This document shows, piece after piece, positions 27,479-37,262 of a DNA stretch of 52,101 nt (position 1 is the first letter of the stretch; every line of letters starts with the position of its first letter). The notes under the pieces were generated by a model that had not been told where the DNA came from, did no database searches, and saw only the letters and a list, made by a program, of their open reading frames with translations. A program made the position numbers and the translations under genes. Origin of the DNA: an uncultured bacterium (GTDB lineage Bacteria; Verrucomicrobiota; Lentisphaeria; Victivallales; UBA1829); the NCBI GenBank assembly GCA_949292215.1, contig CASEYW010000097.1, forward strand, positions 1 to 52,101, read 5' to 3'.

Positions 27479-28951
27479 TCATTCTCCGAGTTCGATCGCA
27501 ATCGCATGGTGTCCGTCCAGTCTGGAAGAGAGGCATGGTGCGCACTCTTTCCCATCCATGGAAAAGCGGGTGATCCGGTTTCCGGAACCTTTCAGGACGA
27601 TTTCAAGAGAGGCTCCATGGATGTTGACTCCGGAGAGCTTCAACTCTCCCCATCCGGACGGCAGATTCGGATGGAATTCCATCCCATCTTCCGTGAATGT
27701 CAGTCCGAATACGGCATGATGAACCGCAGAGAGAAGGGCTGCTGCGCCCCAGTTCTGATGCTTTTTCGCCGGATGTCCCCAGAGTTTCGGATTTCCGGTC
27801 CTTGCATGATAAATTTCCCAGATGCCGTCGTTTTCCTGAATCAGACGGCAGAGGTTTTCCAGTTCCGAACCGAGCAGTGCCGTCTGGCCGAAAGCTGCGC
27901 AGGCGAGCATCCAGATTCCATTGACCTGCGGCCAGATAGTGATGTTCTGAGGGGTATGATATCCGCGGTCGGTCGATCCGGTTTTTCCGCTTCCGAGATA
28001 GTTGTTGTCCAGACTCGGCCAGATGACCGGGATTCCGTTTGGTTCCAGATGGACCTGTTCGAAGATCCGCTTTCCGGACGAGGGGTCGGCAATTCCGAAG
28101 AGAAGCGAGAATCCGAGTCCGCTTCCCTCCTGAAACCAGGCGGGCGATCCTTTCTCCGGACCGGTTCCATGGATGAAATACGCAGGGATTCCGTTCGGAG
28201 AGTTCCGGAAAAAACGCTCCCGGATGGTTTCCGCAAGGGAATCGGCTTTTTCCCGATACTCTGCGGCGAGGGTGACGTTGCGCTTGAGAGATTCCAGAAT
28301 CGAAGCAGCGTCGCGATAGGCTTTGACATACAGGGCATTCGTGCTGAGGGTCATCACTTTTACGGCATCGGGATAATCGGCAACGCATGATTTTCCATCC
28401 TTGATTTCCGCATAGGGCAATGGCAGGGCTCCGATGCTGTCGAGAAAGAATCCCGGGCCGCGGAAAAGCGCGAATTCCGATTCGAAATAATGTTTTTCCT
28501 GATAAGTGAGTGTTTTCAAGGAGACGTCGGCGGCAAGTTCAAGAAATTCCCGATTGCGGGTCACGAGCCAGTGACGGTATGCGGCAATGATCCAGAGCTG
28601 TTTGTCCCAGAACTGGAGATCGTCGAATTTTCCGCCCGCAATGCTGCCGTTGACCATTCCATCGGCGAGAAGCGCTCTGAGCGTGTTTTCTGTGACGCCG
28701 GGAGCTAGAAAACTCCCGGCGGCATAGGAGTTGTAGGCTCCGTCGCGGGTCCAGATATCACTGTATTCCCCGCCCGCAACAAAGACGGATTGCCCATTCC
28801 GGTTCACACAGTTGATATTGAACATCACATGAAGTGCTTCATTATAAGCGTTTTCCAGCAGGTTTCCCACTTCCGTATCTCCTCCGTTGAGGACTGGAAG
28901 ATGGAGAATCTCCTTTTTCAGGTAGTGTGGACGAAGCTGAAATGTTCTCAT
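27479..28951 (-). CDS. six-hairpin (alpha/alpha)6-barrel glycosidase, cytoplasmic
   Basis: 490 residues without a signal peptide. Repeated helical hairpins and the motifs SDIWTRDGAYNSYAAGSF, GGKFDDLQFWDKQLWIIAAY, and late QVNGIWMLACAAFG and HQNWGAAALLSAVHH mark an (alpha/alpha)6-barrel glycosidase. This is the fold of GH63, GH37, GH78 and amylo-1,6-glucosidase-like enzymes. The Asp in TRDG is a usual acid candidate in that group. A beta-sandwich tail (about 415-490) closes it, as in rhamnosidases. The family cannot be fixed. Its ATG overlaps the stop of the preceding gene by 4 bases; it is the last gene of the module D operon. It probably acts on imported oligosaccharides. Confidence 0.72.
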   Translation of the reverse strand: MRTFQLRPHYLKKEILHLPVLNGGDTEVGNLLENAYNEALHVMFNINCVNRNGQSVFVAGGEYSDIWTRDGAYNSYAAGSFLAPGVTENTLRALLADGMVNGSIAGGKFDDLQFWDKQLWIIAAYRHWLVTRNREFLELAADVSLKTLTYQEKHYFESEFALFRGPGFFLDSIGALPLPYAEIKDGKSCVADYPDAVKVMTLSTNALYVKAYRDAASILESLKRNVTLAAEYREKADSLAETIRERFFRNSPNGIPAYFIHGTGPEKGSPAWFQEGSGLGFSLLFGIADPSSGKRIFEQVHLEPNGIPVIWPSLDNNYLGSGKTGSTDRGYHTPQNITIWPQVNGIWMLACAAFGQTALLGSELENLCRLIQENDGIWEIYHARTGNPKLWGHPAKKHQNWGAAALLSAVHHAVFGLTFTEDGMEFHPNLPSGWGELKLSGVNIHGASLEIVLKGSGNRITRFSMDGKECAPCLSSRLDGHHAIAIELGE

Positions 28952-31900
28952 TGCTGTCCGGGGCTCCTTTTTTCCAGCGTGACAGCCTTGAAAGCGACAA
29001 TTCCGCGGTTCCGGTTTTTCAGGACAATTCCTGTCAGTTTTTTCCCGGGAACCGGATTGACCAGTCGGACCGGGAAAAGACCGTATGCCAGCAGTTCCGG
29101 TGATTCGAAACGGATTCCCGGAGAAAGAGAGGAATTTTTCCGATGTCCGGCGAGGAACCAGTCGGCTGTTTCTTTCTGTGCGCGAATGGGCAAAGTCCGT
29201 GTTGATCCGTCCTCATACATCAGTTCCAGATCGGCGAGCAGTGTTCCGGGATCCTGTGGATTGTACATAGTCGCTCCCAGAAGCCAGACGGCATCAGCAG
29301 AAACCGGAGGAAAGCGGAGGCTTCCTGTCCGTTCGACGTTTTTCCATGCGGAGTCTGCCGCCGCAAGCCAATTTGAATTCAGGAGAAAAGGAATCCCGGC
29401 AATCTGTTTTCTTCCGGAGCCGATTGCGTCCGCCCAGCCGAGATGGATTGTGCCGGTTTTCGAGAGGAGTGAATTGGATTGCCTTCTGTCCGGAAGCGAA
29501 AGCGGGAGAGCCTGTCCTTCTTTCAGAAGCGGCAGGTCGTAGCGGAACAGTTCCACGTCGTCCAGAAGGACTTCCCCTTTTCCTAAAATACCGAAAATGG
29601 CTGCGACTGTTCCCGGAAGTTTGTCGACTTTGACGTCAAAAGTCAGTTTGATGAAACGGTCTTTCGGTGGCGTCGGGAATACCTTCCGCTTGAGCCATGA
29701 TTTCGGTGTGGTGTCGAAAAGCGAGAGATATGGCTGCGGAGAGCCGGAAAGCGTCCGGAAATGGGCTGTGATCCGGTAATTGCCCGGCGCGGGAAGGCGC
29801 AGATACGAAAAAAGATAAACATCTTTTCCTGATGCGGAGATACGGGCCGCATACTTGCCGCTGTGTCCGCCTTCCGTTGCAATGGAAATCCGGCCATTCG
29901 GATCCCGCTGCGTACGAAGCTGCCAGGTGGCGAAACTGCATTTTTCAATCCCATCCAGATCGTCGCCGGTGAGATCCTCGAACCCCGGATTGGCAAGAAG
30001 CTGTCCAACCCCTGTCTGACGGAACGAGCGGATCTTCAGCGGTTCCGGAGAGATTACGTAGAGGATTTTGCCATTCAGACGCAGAACCCCGTTTTCCGTT
30101 CTGACCTTCCGTCCCAGCATATCCCGGACGGAAAGTTTGCTGTTGTCCACTTTGATTTCATAATTTCCGGAACTGCTTCCGAGGACGGAGAGATGAGTTC
30201 CATCCGTTCTTTGAAGGGCTGCGGCAACATCGAAGTCCTGTTCGGGCAATCCGGGAATTCTGGCGGAAAAACGGTCGCACTGACGCAGATATTTCTGGCA
30301 GACCCCGAGAATGTGAAGCGGCAGTTCCGGGGATTCTGTATGAGAATCGGAGAGGAATGAACCCCACCCAAATGAGAAATATTTTTCAAATCCGAGTTCC
30401 AGAAACCAGAAATTGATGGCCGCGGTCAGATAGGCGCGCCGGAGCGGGTCCTGAATGACATGCCACATCTGTTCGCTCTGCCAGAACGGCATTCCCGGTT
30501 TGACCGCATGGACCAGGCGCTTGTGGCGTTTCGCCTGAGTCGTGACCGAGTAAGCGTGAAGATTCCATGCGTCAATCTGATCGGCGACCCCCAGTTTGAG
30601 CAGTTCCTCCGGCATCTTCTGGTCGCAATGCTCCCCGCTTCCGAATCCGGAGATCAGGACCCTGTTTTCCGGCGATACCCGGTGCAGAATCCGCGAAGCG
30701 TTGACAAGAAGCTCATAATATTCTTTCGTTGTTCCGCTGAAGGATGCTGCCCGTTTGGGCGGATGCCAGTCAACTTCATTCCAGATTTCATAATGGGTGA
30801 CGCGGCCTTTGAAATGTTCAGCCGTACGTTCAATATACCGGTTCCATTCCGCGAGGGACCTGGGTTTCCAGGTTCCGGGATTCCGTTCAAACAGGGCACC
30901 GTCCGGTCCATTGAAATCCGGTTCTTCCGCGGCCCAGAACGGCGGATAGCCGAGAACGGCAAGAACTTTGACCCCATTTTTCCGGAAACTGTCGATGGCG
31001 CGGTCGGCGGATCGGAAATCAAATTTCCCTTTGTGCGGTTCGAGCTGATGCCAGAGCAGATGACTGGTATTCCAGGAACGGGTCCAGCGAATGCCGAGTC
31101 TGTGAAGGATTGCCGCATCATCCAGAGCTGCCGTGCCGAGGTATTCCTCCAGTTTTCCCATGGGCGCACTGCCTGTGTCCGGAAGGACGGACAGCGAGAA
31201 ATTCCGCTTCTCTTTCCCCGCTTTCACACCGACGGAATAGAATCCCGCAGACAGCGCAGGCAGAGAGATGGGCACCTTTTTCTGAACACTTCCGGCCGGA
31301 AGCATCACATTGCGACGGAGGGTTCTGGAATCTTTTCCGCCGAAGTCTGCAAGACGGAACTCAACTGGCATCGAAACCTCCTTGTCTGTCAGATTGTTTC
31401 CGACAAATGCCAGCTCGAATGCTTTTTCCTCCGGGACAATTTTCGATGCCGTGGAGTCGAACGGAATCAGACTGACCGGCAGAGTCCTGCGGATTTCCGG
31501 AGCCGCAAAGAATTGAGGTCTGGCAAGATCATTTGCCAGAAGGGTGCATTCCGGATCGGCACGGAAAGGCTTCGCGGCATTTTTCTGAAGCTCCGATGCC
31601 GGAAGCTGTACCGCGGAAACTTTGATGCGCGTTGTGTGGAACGGATGACTATTGATGACCTGGAGTTCCGGTGCAAATTCCAGCAGCTCCGCGGGAAAGG
31701 CACGTTGTCCGATCCGTCTTCCGTTTTCATAGAAGAACATTCCCTTCGGGCCCCATGTTATAGCCAGATGAACGGTTTCTCCTGCTTTGGCGGAAGGATT
31801 CCGGTCAATGATGTAGATCGTACCCTTCCGGGTCCGGAGCAGAGCGTAAAGCCCGTACTGTTTTCCATCCTTGCTCCGGGAGGGGGAATAGATGCCGAGG

Positions 31901-32133
31901 ATCGTGCGGGTCTCCGGACTGTTGACTTTGCCGAGAAGCTGAATTGCAAACGGCCAGCCTTGTCCGAGATCTTTGAGATCAGTTGAGGGGTGAATGGTGA
32001 TTTCAAGCGTTCCCTGTGCCGGATTGATGACGCCGGCGCTCGGAAACGCTGTCCGTCTGAGATTTTCCTGAAGAGGGGCGCCGAATGCCAGCGCACACGA
32101 CAGGAACAGGAAAGGAAAGAGCTTCTGTATCAT
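28948..32133 (-). CDS. secreted LamG-like plus clan GH-A (GH39-like) glycosidase
   Basis: 1,061 residues from ATG 32133, chosen because it begins a clear signal peptide (FPFLFLSCALAFGAP) and has AAAGGA nine bases upstream. Residues about 30-190 look like a LamG/concanavalin-type binding domain (EITIHPSTDLKD, HLAITWGPKGMFFYENGRRIG). A beta-sandwich linker follows. The TIM barrel (about 335-650) resembles GH39: LGIRWTRSW, E453 in YEIWNEVD as acid/base and E554 in WQSEQM as nucleophile. The C-terminal 400 residues are beta-rich, with a carbohydrate-binding-like module (ANPGFEDLTGDDLD and on). It is fourth in the module D operon, 13 bases after the pseudopilin gene. Substrate unknown; GH39 enzymes are often beta-xylosidases or iduronidases. 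Confidence 0.75.
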   Translation of the reverse strand: MIQKLFPFLFLSCALAFGAPLQENLRRTAFPSAGVINPAQGTLEITIHPSTDLKDLGQGWPFAIQLLGKVNSPETRTILGIYSPSRSKDGKQYGLYALLRTRKGTIYIIDRNPSAKAGETVHLAITWGPKGMFFYENGRRIGQRAFPAELLEFAPELQVINSHPFHTTRIKVSAVQLPASELQKNAAKPFRADPECTLLANDLARPQFFAAPEIRRTLPVSLIPFDSTASKIVPEEKAFELAFVGNNLTDKEVSMPVEFRLADFGGKDSRTLRRNVMLPAGSVQKKVPISLPALSAGFYSVGVKAGKEKRNFSLSVLPDTGSAPMGKLEEYLGTAALDDAAILHRLGIRWTRSWNTSHLLWHQLEPHKGKFDFRSADRAIDSFRKNGVKVLAVLGYPPFWAAEEPDFNGPDGALFERNPGTWKPRSLAEWNRYIERTAEHFKGRVTHYEIWNEVDWHPPKRAASFSGTTKEYYELLVNASRILHRVSPENRVLISGFGSGEHCDQKMPEELLKLGVADQIDAWNLHAYSVTTQAKRHKRLVHAVKPGMPFWQSEQMWHVIQDPLRRAYLTAAINFWFLELGFEKYFSFGWGSFLSDSHTESPELPLHILGVCQKYLRQCDRFSARIPGLPEQDFDVAAALQRTDGTHLSVLGSSSGNYEIKVDNSKLSVRDMLGRKVRTENGVLRLNGKILYVISPEPLKIRSFRQTGVGQLLANPGFEDLTGDDLDGIEKCSFATWQLRTQRDPNGRISIATEGGHSGKYAARISASGKDVYLFSYLRLPAPGNYRITAHFRTLSGSPQPYLSLFDTTPKSWLKRKVFPTPPKDRFIKLTFDVKVDKLPGTVAAIFGILGKGEVLLDDVELFRYDLPLLKEGQALPLSLPDRRQSNSLLSKTGTIHLGWADAIGSGRKQIAGIPFLLNSNWLAAADSAWKNVERTGSLRFPPVSADAVWLLGATMYNPQDPGTLLADLELMYEDGSTRTLPIRAQKETADWFLAGHRKNSSLSPGIRFESPELLAYGLFPVRLVNPVPGKKLTGIVLKNRNRGIVAFKAVTLEKRSPGQQ

Positions 32134-32146
32134 CGGTTGGAGTCCT

Positions 32147-32884
32147 TTATTCGATTGCCCATGGGGAGTAGCCCGTAATGCTTTTGAGCGGACCGTTGTA
32201 GATTGCCTGACAGGCCGTCTCACCTCTTCCGCCGCCTGTCACATTTCCGACATGCCCGTCCACAAAAGTGATGTTTGCCTGTGTCATTTTGGCATGTATC
32301 GGCCAGACGACATACGCGTCGGTCGTGTTGTAATAAGAGTGAATCAGAGATGCCCCGACCGCCCGGTCGTATCTTGCGGAATCCGCATAGGCGATTTTTC
32401 TGGCGGGACTTTTGACCTGTGTCACTTTTTTCATCGGATTTCCGGACGTCAGAGTCGGTCCGAGGACCTGGTTGTATCCGTATTCGGAGAACCATGCTTG
32501 CCAGTTCGACCATTTGAAGGGTTTTTTACGCCAATCTCTGTAATAGAGATCTGCCGCAGTTCCCGTGGGGAAACGTGCCGGACACCAGAAAAGATCGGCT
32601 GTAACGTATTTGCTTTGTTCCAGTACATACGGCCAGTATCCCAGATTGTTGTTGCCGGCAGGATCTGTTTCCCAGCGGTAACGGTGCATGAAACCGTCGG
32701 AATCATCTGCATACTGATGGAATGCAAGGCCAAGTTGTTTGAGTTTCGAGGCGCAGGCGATGGAACGAGCCTTGTCTCTTGCCGAGTTCAACGCAGGCAG
32801 GATCATCCCGGCAAGAATGGCGATGATTGCAATTACGATCAGGAGTTCTATCAGTGTGAAATGTGATTCGGGTGATTGTTTCAT
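32147..32884 (-). CDS. pseudopilin, prepilin N-terminus type (module D)
   Basis: 245 residues from ATG 32884, which overlaps the stop of the preceding gene (ATGA) and has AAGGAGAA upstream; a longer upstream start has no support. Leader MKQSPESH, then [19 protein letters not shown] with Glu at +5 and [14 protein letters not shown]. Near the C-terminus [11 protein letters not shown] keeps the DG, but the His ten residues before the Asp is replaced by Lys, so the H-X9-DG motif is incomplete. His, not Gly, precedes the Phe at the expected cleavage site. It lies between a deacetylase-like protein and a large secreted glycosidase. Confidence 0.85.
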   Translation of the reverse strand: MKQSPESHFTLIELLIVIAIIAILAGMILPALNSARDKARSIACASKLKQLGLAFHQYADDSDGFMHRYRWETDPAGNNNLGYWPYVLEQSKYVTADLFWCPARFPTGTAADLYYRDWRKKPFKWSNWQAWFSEYGYNQVLGPTLTSGNPMKKVTQVKSPARKIAYADSARYDRAVGASLIHSYYNTTDAYVVWPIHAKMTQANITFVDGHVGNVTGGGRGETACQAIYNGPLKSITGYSPWAIE

Positions 32885-34461
32885 GGCGTTCTCCTTGGTT
32901 GTTGTATTTTTCGGAAACCTGGTGAAGAAACGGCGACATCTCCGGAGGTGCGGATGCGCAGATTCATTACTACTGTTTCCGGTCTGATTCTGATCTCTTC
33001 GGTAAAAGTCTGATCCGCTCTCCCGGAGAGGAAGAAGACCGCTGTTTGTTTTGCGGATGGCTTTTTCCATTCCCGGTGCGGGAACTGTTCGAAGTCGACA
33101 AGAATGCGTGTCCCTTTTGTTCCGCTGCAGCGGAGCGTAAAACGGTTGACTCCCTTTTCCAGACCGGCGAGCCCGTTCACTTTCAGAATTCCGGTGCGGG
33201 AAAGAAGTGCTTTGCCTTGTTGCAGATCGGCTTTCGCGCCGGAGAGAAATTCCCAGCCGTCCGGAATTCCGTCCTTATTGAGATCGACATGCAAAGGCGG
33301 CATGATGTCGGGATTCGGATCGGGTCTCTGCGAGTAGAGAATCTCCGCCCATTCCGTCTGCGTGCGGACCGGAATCCGTTTTTCCCGGAGCCACGCAAGC
33401 AGTTGACGATGAGAATCCAGATACGCTTTCCAGCCTCCGGGAATTCTCCGGGTGTTCATGTGACTGAGAAAAATCAGGACACGGTGCCGGGCAACGGCAT
33501 CGGCGATCTGTTTTTTGATTTCATTGAGTGTAGCCTGTTCATCGAAGAAGCGGAAGCTTGGACGCATGGCGAAGCGGTAGCGGTCCGGCATCGGGTCGTT
33601 GAAGCAGTTGAAATAGGGATAGACTTCCGGAACGCAGGAGGCGGAACGGTAGTGGTACTCGTTCCCGTAAACGTCACGAATCTCTTCAACGCTCAGAAAT
33701 GGTTCCCATCCCCCGGGCTGACACCAGACCTTCGGATCGGGAATGCCGTATTTGCGAAATCCCCGGCGGCTCCGTTCCGCCATGTAGCGAAGCAGAGCTT
33801 TGGAGGGACGGATCGCCATATCACTGCACAGAATCATCGGTTCATGTTCCATGGCAAGATTTACGCCGCCGGTTCCCCAGAAGGTGAAAAGACGGCTCCT
33901 GCCGTCGATGATGCGTATCCCGTAGAGTTTTCCGGTGGATGGAATATGAACCTTCCGGGTGAATGTGAGACGCTTCTGAAAGGCGGGATCGTCCGCTGTC
34001 AGCTCATTGCCGCGGACCGATCCTGTGAACCGGATGTTTTCCGGGTGATCCTTCCGGAATTCATACTGGAAAAACACCCAGTTTGATCCCGGACGCGTTT
34101 CCGCGGCAAATGGAAGTTTTGCGGCTTTTTCAAATTCCTGCTTTGTCGGATAGCGAAGCTGAAACATGGCATGTCCGGGCGTGTGATCCATGATTTCGTG
34201 TCCGCGCTTTGCCAGCTGTGCAAGGAGTTCGCCCTGCTGCGGAAGAGCAATGTTGTCGGGCATTACAGCAAGACACATGCGGAAACCATGCTGCTCAAAC
34301 AGGGAGCTCATTTCACTCCATTCGCTGACTTTGTGAATGTCATCGTAGCGGAAGCAGACTCCTCCCTGTTTGGCCGGAGGTCCTTCCGATGCGTTGCCCC
34401 GGGATAGGAAAAGCAGACAGATTGCACAGAAAAGGATTGCCAGATGATTCCGTTTACGCAT
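32881..34461 (-). CDS. secreted polysaccharide-deacetylase-like protein with Ca-loop
   Basis: 526 residues from ATG 34461, two bases after the preceding stop and with AAGGGAA seven bases upstream; it opens a signal peptide ([17 protein letters not shown]). The N-terminal part resembles NodB-type polysaccharide deacetylases (CE4): RYDD (D40, D41) stands for the metal and catalytic Asp pair, and HTPGH (H93, H97) for the second metal motif, with MILCSD and [11 protein letters not shown] later. The residues around these motifs differ from standard CE4. Near residues 390-405 [12 protein letters not shown] is a calcium-binding loop of the thrombospondin type 3 / dockerin-like kind. A beta domain ends the protein. 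Its paralogue is at 38754, in module E. Deacetylation is inferred. Confidence 0.68.
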   Translation of the reverse strand: MRKRNHLAILFCAICLLFLSRGNASEGPPAKQGGVCFRYDDIHKVSEWSEMSSLFEQHGFRMCLAVMPDNIALPQQGELLAQLAKRGHEIMDHTPGHAMFQLRYPTKQEFEKAAKLPFAAETRPGSNWVFFQYEFRKDHPENIRFTGSVRGNELTADDPAFQKRLTFTRKVHIPSTGKLYGIRIIDGRSRLFTFWGTGGVNLAMEHEPMILCSDMAIRPSKALLRYMAERSRRGFRKYGIPDPKVWCQPGGWEPFLSVEEIRDVYGNEYHYRSASCVPEVYPYFNCFNDPMPDRYRFAMRPSFRFFDEQATLNEIKKQIADAVARHRVLIFLSHMNTRRIPGGWKAYLDSHRQLLAWLREKRIPVRTQTEWAEILYSQRPDPNPDIMPPLHVDLNKDGIPDGWEFLSGAKADLQQGKALLSRTGILKVNGLAGLEKGVNRFTLRCSGTKGTRILVDFEQFPHREWKKPSAKQTAVFFLSGRADQTFTEEIRIRPETVVMNLRIRTSGDVAVSSPGFRKIQQPRRTP

Positions 34462-34463
34462 CT

Positions 34464-35828
34464 TTATGTTCCCTTGTTCCGGCAGACTGTTACAACGATG
34501 GAACGGCGGAAATCGGGCAGTTCGCACCATCCATCCCGGGTGGAAACGGAAACATCTCTGTTTTCCCACGGAAGATAACAGCAAACGTTTTCTCCGCAGT
34601 TGTCAATTGGAATTTTTTCCGCGTGGAGAAGTTCCGGAGCATTCCGTTCGATCAGTTCGCTTTTCCAGTTGTTCCGCTTGTCACGGCACCAGAGAAGAAT
34701 CCGGGAGTTGCCGCGGAGTCCGTAGATCCGCAGACGGTGTGTTTCCGTATGGAACGGGACAAAATGCTCCCTGGCCGGATCCACTCCCTTCACCGTTCTG
34801 GCAAAGCGGGCAAAATGGTGGTAGAGATGATGCTTCTGGATGTAGAGATGGTCCCAGTGCCATGGCTGTCCGCATCCGGCGCTTCCGGCAAAGAACGGTG
34901 CAAAAAGCATGTCGTGAAGGAGAGTCCCTTCCGCGTCGAGGGCGTAGAGATCGGAATACCGGGCATGATTGGCTTCCACGGCTCCGCATTCGGCGAGAAC
35001 AAGCGGAAGTTGTGCGTTCCGGTCGCGGAGTTCCCGGACGGCATCGGCGCAGAGGATGTCCATCGGGCCCCGGCAGACATCCAGTTCCGCTCCGGGGTCC
35101 AGATAACGGTGAACCTGAAGAAACGCATTTCCCGGAAGTGTGCCGAGATCATCATAATGCCGATATCCGGTCGATCCGGAAAAACTTCCGAAATTCTGCA
35201 CGATCATCTGATGCGGAAAGAGCGTGGAAAGTTCCCGAAGCATGTGGTCGCTCCACGGCTTGACCACGTCGGGGATTCCGAGACAGTTGATCTCGTTCCA
35301 GAGTTCCCAGGCGATTACCGATTCCGATTCACCGATTCCTGCCTCGGCAAGATGGTTTGCCTTTGCCAGATAGAGTGATCTGCACGCCGGGGAAGTAAAA
35401 TATTCTCTCATGTCGGATGCCAGTCCGAGATAGAGCGGTTTGTTGAAATCGACTACGCCGGGGAACTGTTCCGTGTTTCCGCCATGACCGATATGCCGGA
35501 AATGTTCCAGGGTAAACTTGATCCGGATGCCGAGCCGTTCCGCCAGTTCCACAACGAAGCGGATGTGCGAGAGATTTTTTTCACTGAATTCGCCGGGATG
35601 ATCCGGCATAATGTCGAAAAACGGAACTCCAAGCCAGACGCGGATGAAATTGCCGCCGTTTGCGGCAAATTCCGTCATCCAGGAACGGAAGGTTTCCAGA
35701 ACTTCCGCCTCCGTTCTGCTTTCGGAATCCCGGAGAAAGCAGAGATTGAGTCCAATTGGAAGCCAGGTCGAACCATCCTGTTTCTCAAAATAACGGGAAT
35801 CAATACGGCTGGGACGTATAAATTTCAT
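34464..35828 (-). CDS. cytoplasmic GH5-like clan GH-A glycosidase
   Basis: 454 residues from ATG 35828 (GGAAGGAAA ten bases upstream); the longer frame start at 35873 lies right at the expected transcription start and is rejected. No signal peptide. A TIM barrel with FIRVWLGVPFFD, the acid/base E179 in WELWNEIN and nucleophile E280 in LVLAECGA is followed by a small beta domain (about 355-454). This pattern is that of GH5 and relatives such as mannanases and mannosidases. First gene of the module D operon, opposite the LacI gene. It would cut small imported sugars. Confidence 0.75.
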   Translation of the reverse strand: MKFIRPSRIDSRYFEKQDGSTWLPIGLNLCFLRDSESRTEAEVLETFRSWMTEFAANGGNFIRVWLGVPFFDIMPDHPGEFSEKNLSHIRFVVELAERLGIRIKFTLEHFRHIGHGGNTEQFPGVVDFNKPLYLGLASDMREYFTSPACRSLYLAKANHLAEAGIGESESVIAWELWNEINCLGIPDVVKPWSDHMLRELSTLFPHQMIVQNFGSFSGSTGYRHYDDLGTLPGNAFLQVHRYLDPGAELDVCRGPMDILCADAVRELRDRNAQLPLVLAECGAVEANHARYSDLYALDAEGTLLHDMLFAPFFAGSAGCGQPWHWDHLYIQKHHLYHHFARFARTVKGVDPAREHFVPFHTETHRLRIYGLRGNSRILLWCRDKRNNWKSELIERNAPELLHAEKIPIDNCGENVCCYLPWENRDVSVSTRDGWCELPDFRRSIVVTVCRNKGT

Positions 35829-35878
35829 ACAAGACAATTTCCTTCCTTCTTGAGCATTTTCTGAATGCAACACTATAA

Positions 35879-35906
35879 ATTATACTCTTTTCGGGAAAAC
35901 CCGCAA
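35879..35906 (-). promoter_or_regulatory. promoter of the module D operon
   Basis: On the minus strand TTGCGG (35901-35906), 16 bases, TATAAT (35879-35884). The -10 is perfect, the -35 moderate. Confidence 0.6.
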
Positions 35907-35926
35907 TAGGCAGAAGACGGTATTTT

Positions 35927-35942
35927 ATGCAAAATTTTGCAT
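35927..35942. promoter_or_regulatory. 16-bp perfect palindrome between divergent module D promoters
   Basis: ATGCAAAATTTTGCAT is a perfect inverted repeat lying upstream of both -35 boxes. A likely operator for the adjacent LacI protein, in a place where it could act on both directions. Confidence 0.6.
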
Positions 35943-35952
35943 CAAAAAGAAT

Positions 35953-35981
35953 TTGAAAACAGGGCATTTCGGTAGTATTGT
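35953..35981 (+). promoter_or_regulatory. predicted promoter of the module D LacI gene
   Basis: TTGAAA (35953-35958), 17 bases, TATTGT (35976-35981); 29 bases ahead of the start codon. Confidence 0.45.
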
Positions 35982-36010
35982 CCGGCAGATCAAGGTGAAA
36001 GGATGAGCAT

Positions 36011-37030
36011 ATGAAGCGAATCAGTGGACGTGATGTGGCTCTTGCGGCGGGCTGTTCACAGGCTACGGTTTCACGTGTCATCAAGTCCGATCCCCGGATC
36101 AGTCGGGAAACCCGGAAACGGGTTCTGGAGGTTGCCCGGAAACTCGGATACGATATGCGGAGTGCTTCCGGTGGCTGGGGGGTGGGAGTGATTGTTTGCC
36201 TTGATCCGAACGACATCAACGGGTATTATGCAAAGATTCTTGCTTCGGTGTGCAGGGAGATTTTCCTGCGCGGACTGCATCCTGAACTGATCTGGCAGAA
36301 GTCGCTTCAGGAAGGGTGTACCCGTTCTTTCCGGGGAATTATTGATTTATATCGGACCCCGGATGAAGAACTTGTCTCGCTGTTTCAGGTTCCCATCGTG
36401 CGGATCAACGGGGTGGCGAACCATTTGAATCACATCTGGTCAGTCAATTTGGACAGCGCTTCCGGGATTGCATCCGCCGTGCGTTATCTGTTGCGGAAGG
36501 GACATCGCGATATCCGCTTTGTATCTCTGGAAGGAATCCTGAACGAGAAAAGAAAAGTGACTCATCGCTGGGATGGATTTCTTGAAGCAATGCGTTCCGC
36601 CGGGATCAGCAATCCGGAAAAAAAAGCCATTTTTTTTCATCGGCAGATGGAAACCGATCAGAAAGATCTGGAACGGGCGATCCGGAAGGCGGTCAGAGAA
36701 GGATGTACCGCTCTGATCTGCGTCAATGCTGCTCATACACTGAAAGTCAATGCTGCTCTGCATTCGCTGCATCTGCGGGTCCCGGATGACATCTCCATCA
36801 TCGACTGGGAATACGACGGCGTTTCCGGATATCTGGAGACTCCGCGGACAACCGTTATTACGGACTATGCAAGCCTGGCATCCGAAGCTCTGGATCTCCT
36901 GACGGAAATCCTGACGACGGAACATCTTCCGGCGGATCGTCTTGTGCAGGCAAAACTGAGAGTGCGGAAAAGTACGGCGCAGCAGCCAAAACCGGACTCC
37001 CCGCGATATCTGACCGGGAAAAGCAACTGA
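36011..37030 (+). CDS. LacI-family transcriptional regulator (module D)
   Basis: 339 residues. The N-terminal helix-turn-helix (ISGRDVALAAGCSQATVSRVIK) and the sensor domain from about residue 60 are typical of LacI/GalR proteins (LRKGHRDIRFVSLEG, VPDDISIIDWEYDGVSGYL). AAAGGA seven bases upstream supports ATG 36011. It is divergent from the five-gene glycosidase operon; a 16-bp palindrome lies between them. The position suggests that it controls that operon in answer to a sugar from its substrate. Confidence 0.9.
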   Translation: MKRISGRDVALAAGCSQATVSRVIKSDPRISRETRKRVLEVARKLGYDMRSASGGWGVGVIVCLDPNDINGYYAKILASVCREIFLRGLHPELIWQKSLQEGCTRSFRGIIDLYRTPDEELVSLFQVPIVRINGVANHLNHIWSVNLDSASGIASAVRYLLRKGHRDIRFVSLEGILNEKRKVTHRWDGFLEAMRSAGISNPEKKAIFFHRQMETDQKDLERAIRKAVREGCTALICVNAAHTLKVNAALHSLHLRVPDDISIIDWEYDGVSGYLETPRTTVITDYASLASEALDLLTEILTTEHLPADRLVQAKLRVRKSTAQQPKPDSPRYLTGKSN

Positions 37031-37206
37031 TTCCATTGGGGAATCACCGGAGAAAAAACTCGTTTCCGTACAGTGAGTTCCTTCCTGTATCGGGGGGCCT
37101 CTCCTGATCCGGAATTGCGGATTGAACGGAAGCGATTTCCCTGTCGCAAAGTCTCTTTCAAACGATTCGAGAACGTATGAAAAAATAAGATTTCTTCTGG
37201 ATTTAT

Positions 37207-37235
37207 TTGACTGGAATGCGAATTGATATTATAAT
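37207..37235 (+). promoter_or_regulatory. strong promoter of the GntR-SBP fusion gene
   Basis: TTGACT (37207-37212), 17 bases, TATAAT (37230-37235). GAATTG (37220-37225) and CAATTC (37244-37249) form an inverted repeat around the -10, a possible operator. Confidence 0.75.
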
Positions 37236-37262
37236 TTTAGAACCAATTCAGGGAGGAGATGG

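Noticed and set aside
37028..37046. Hairpin TGATTCC/GGAATCA after the LacI gene as a terminator
   Set aside because: It overlaps the stop codon, has low GC and no T-tract after it.
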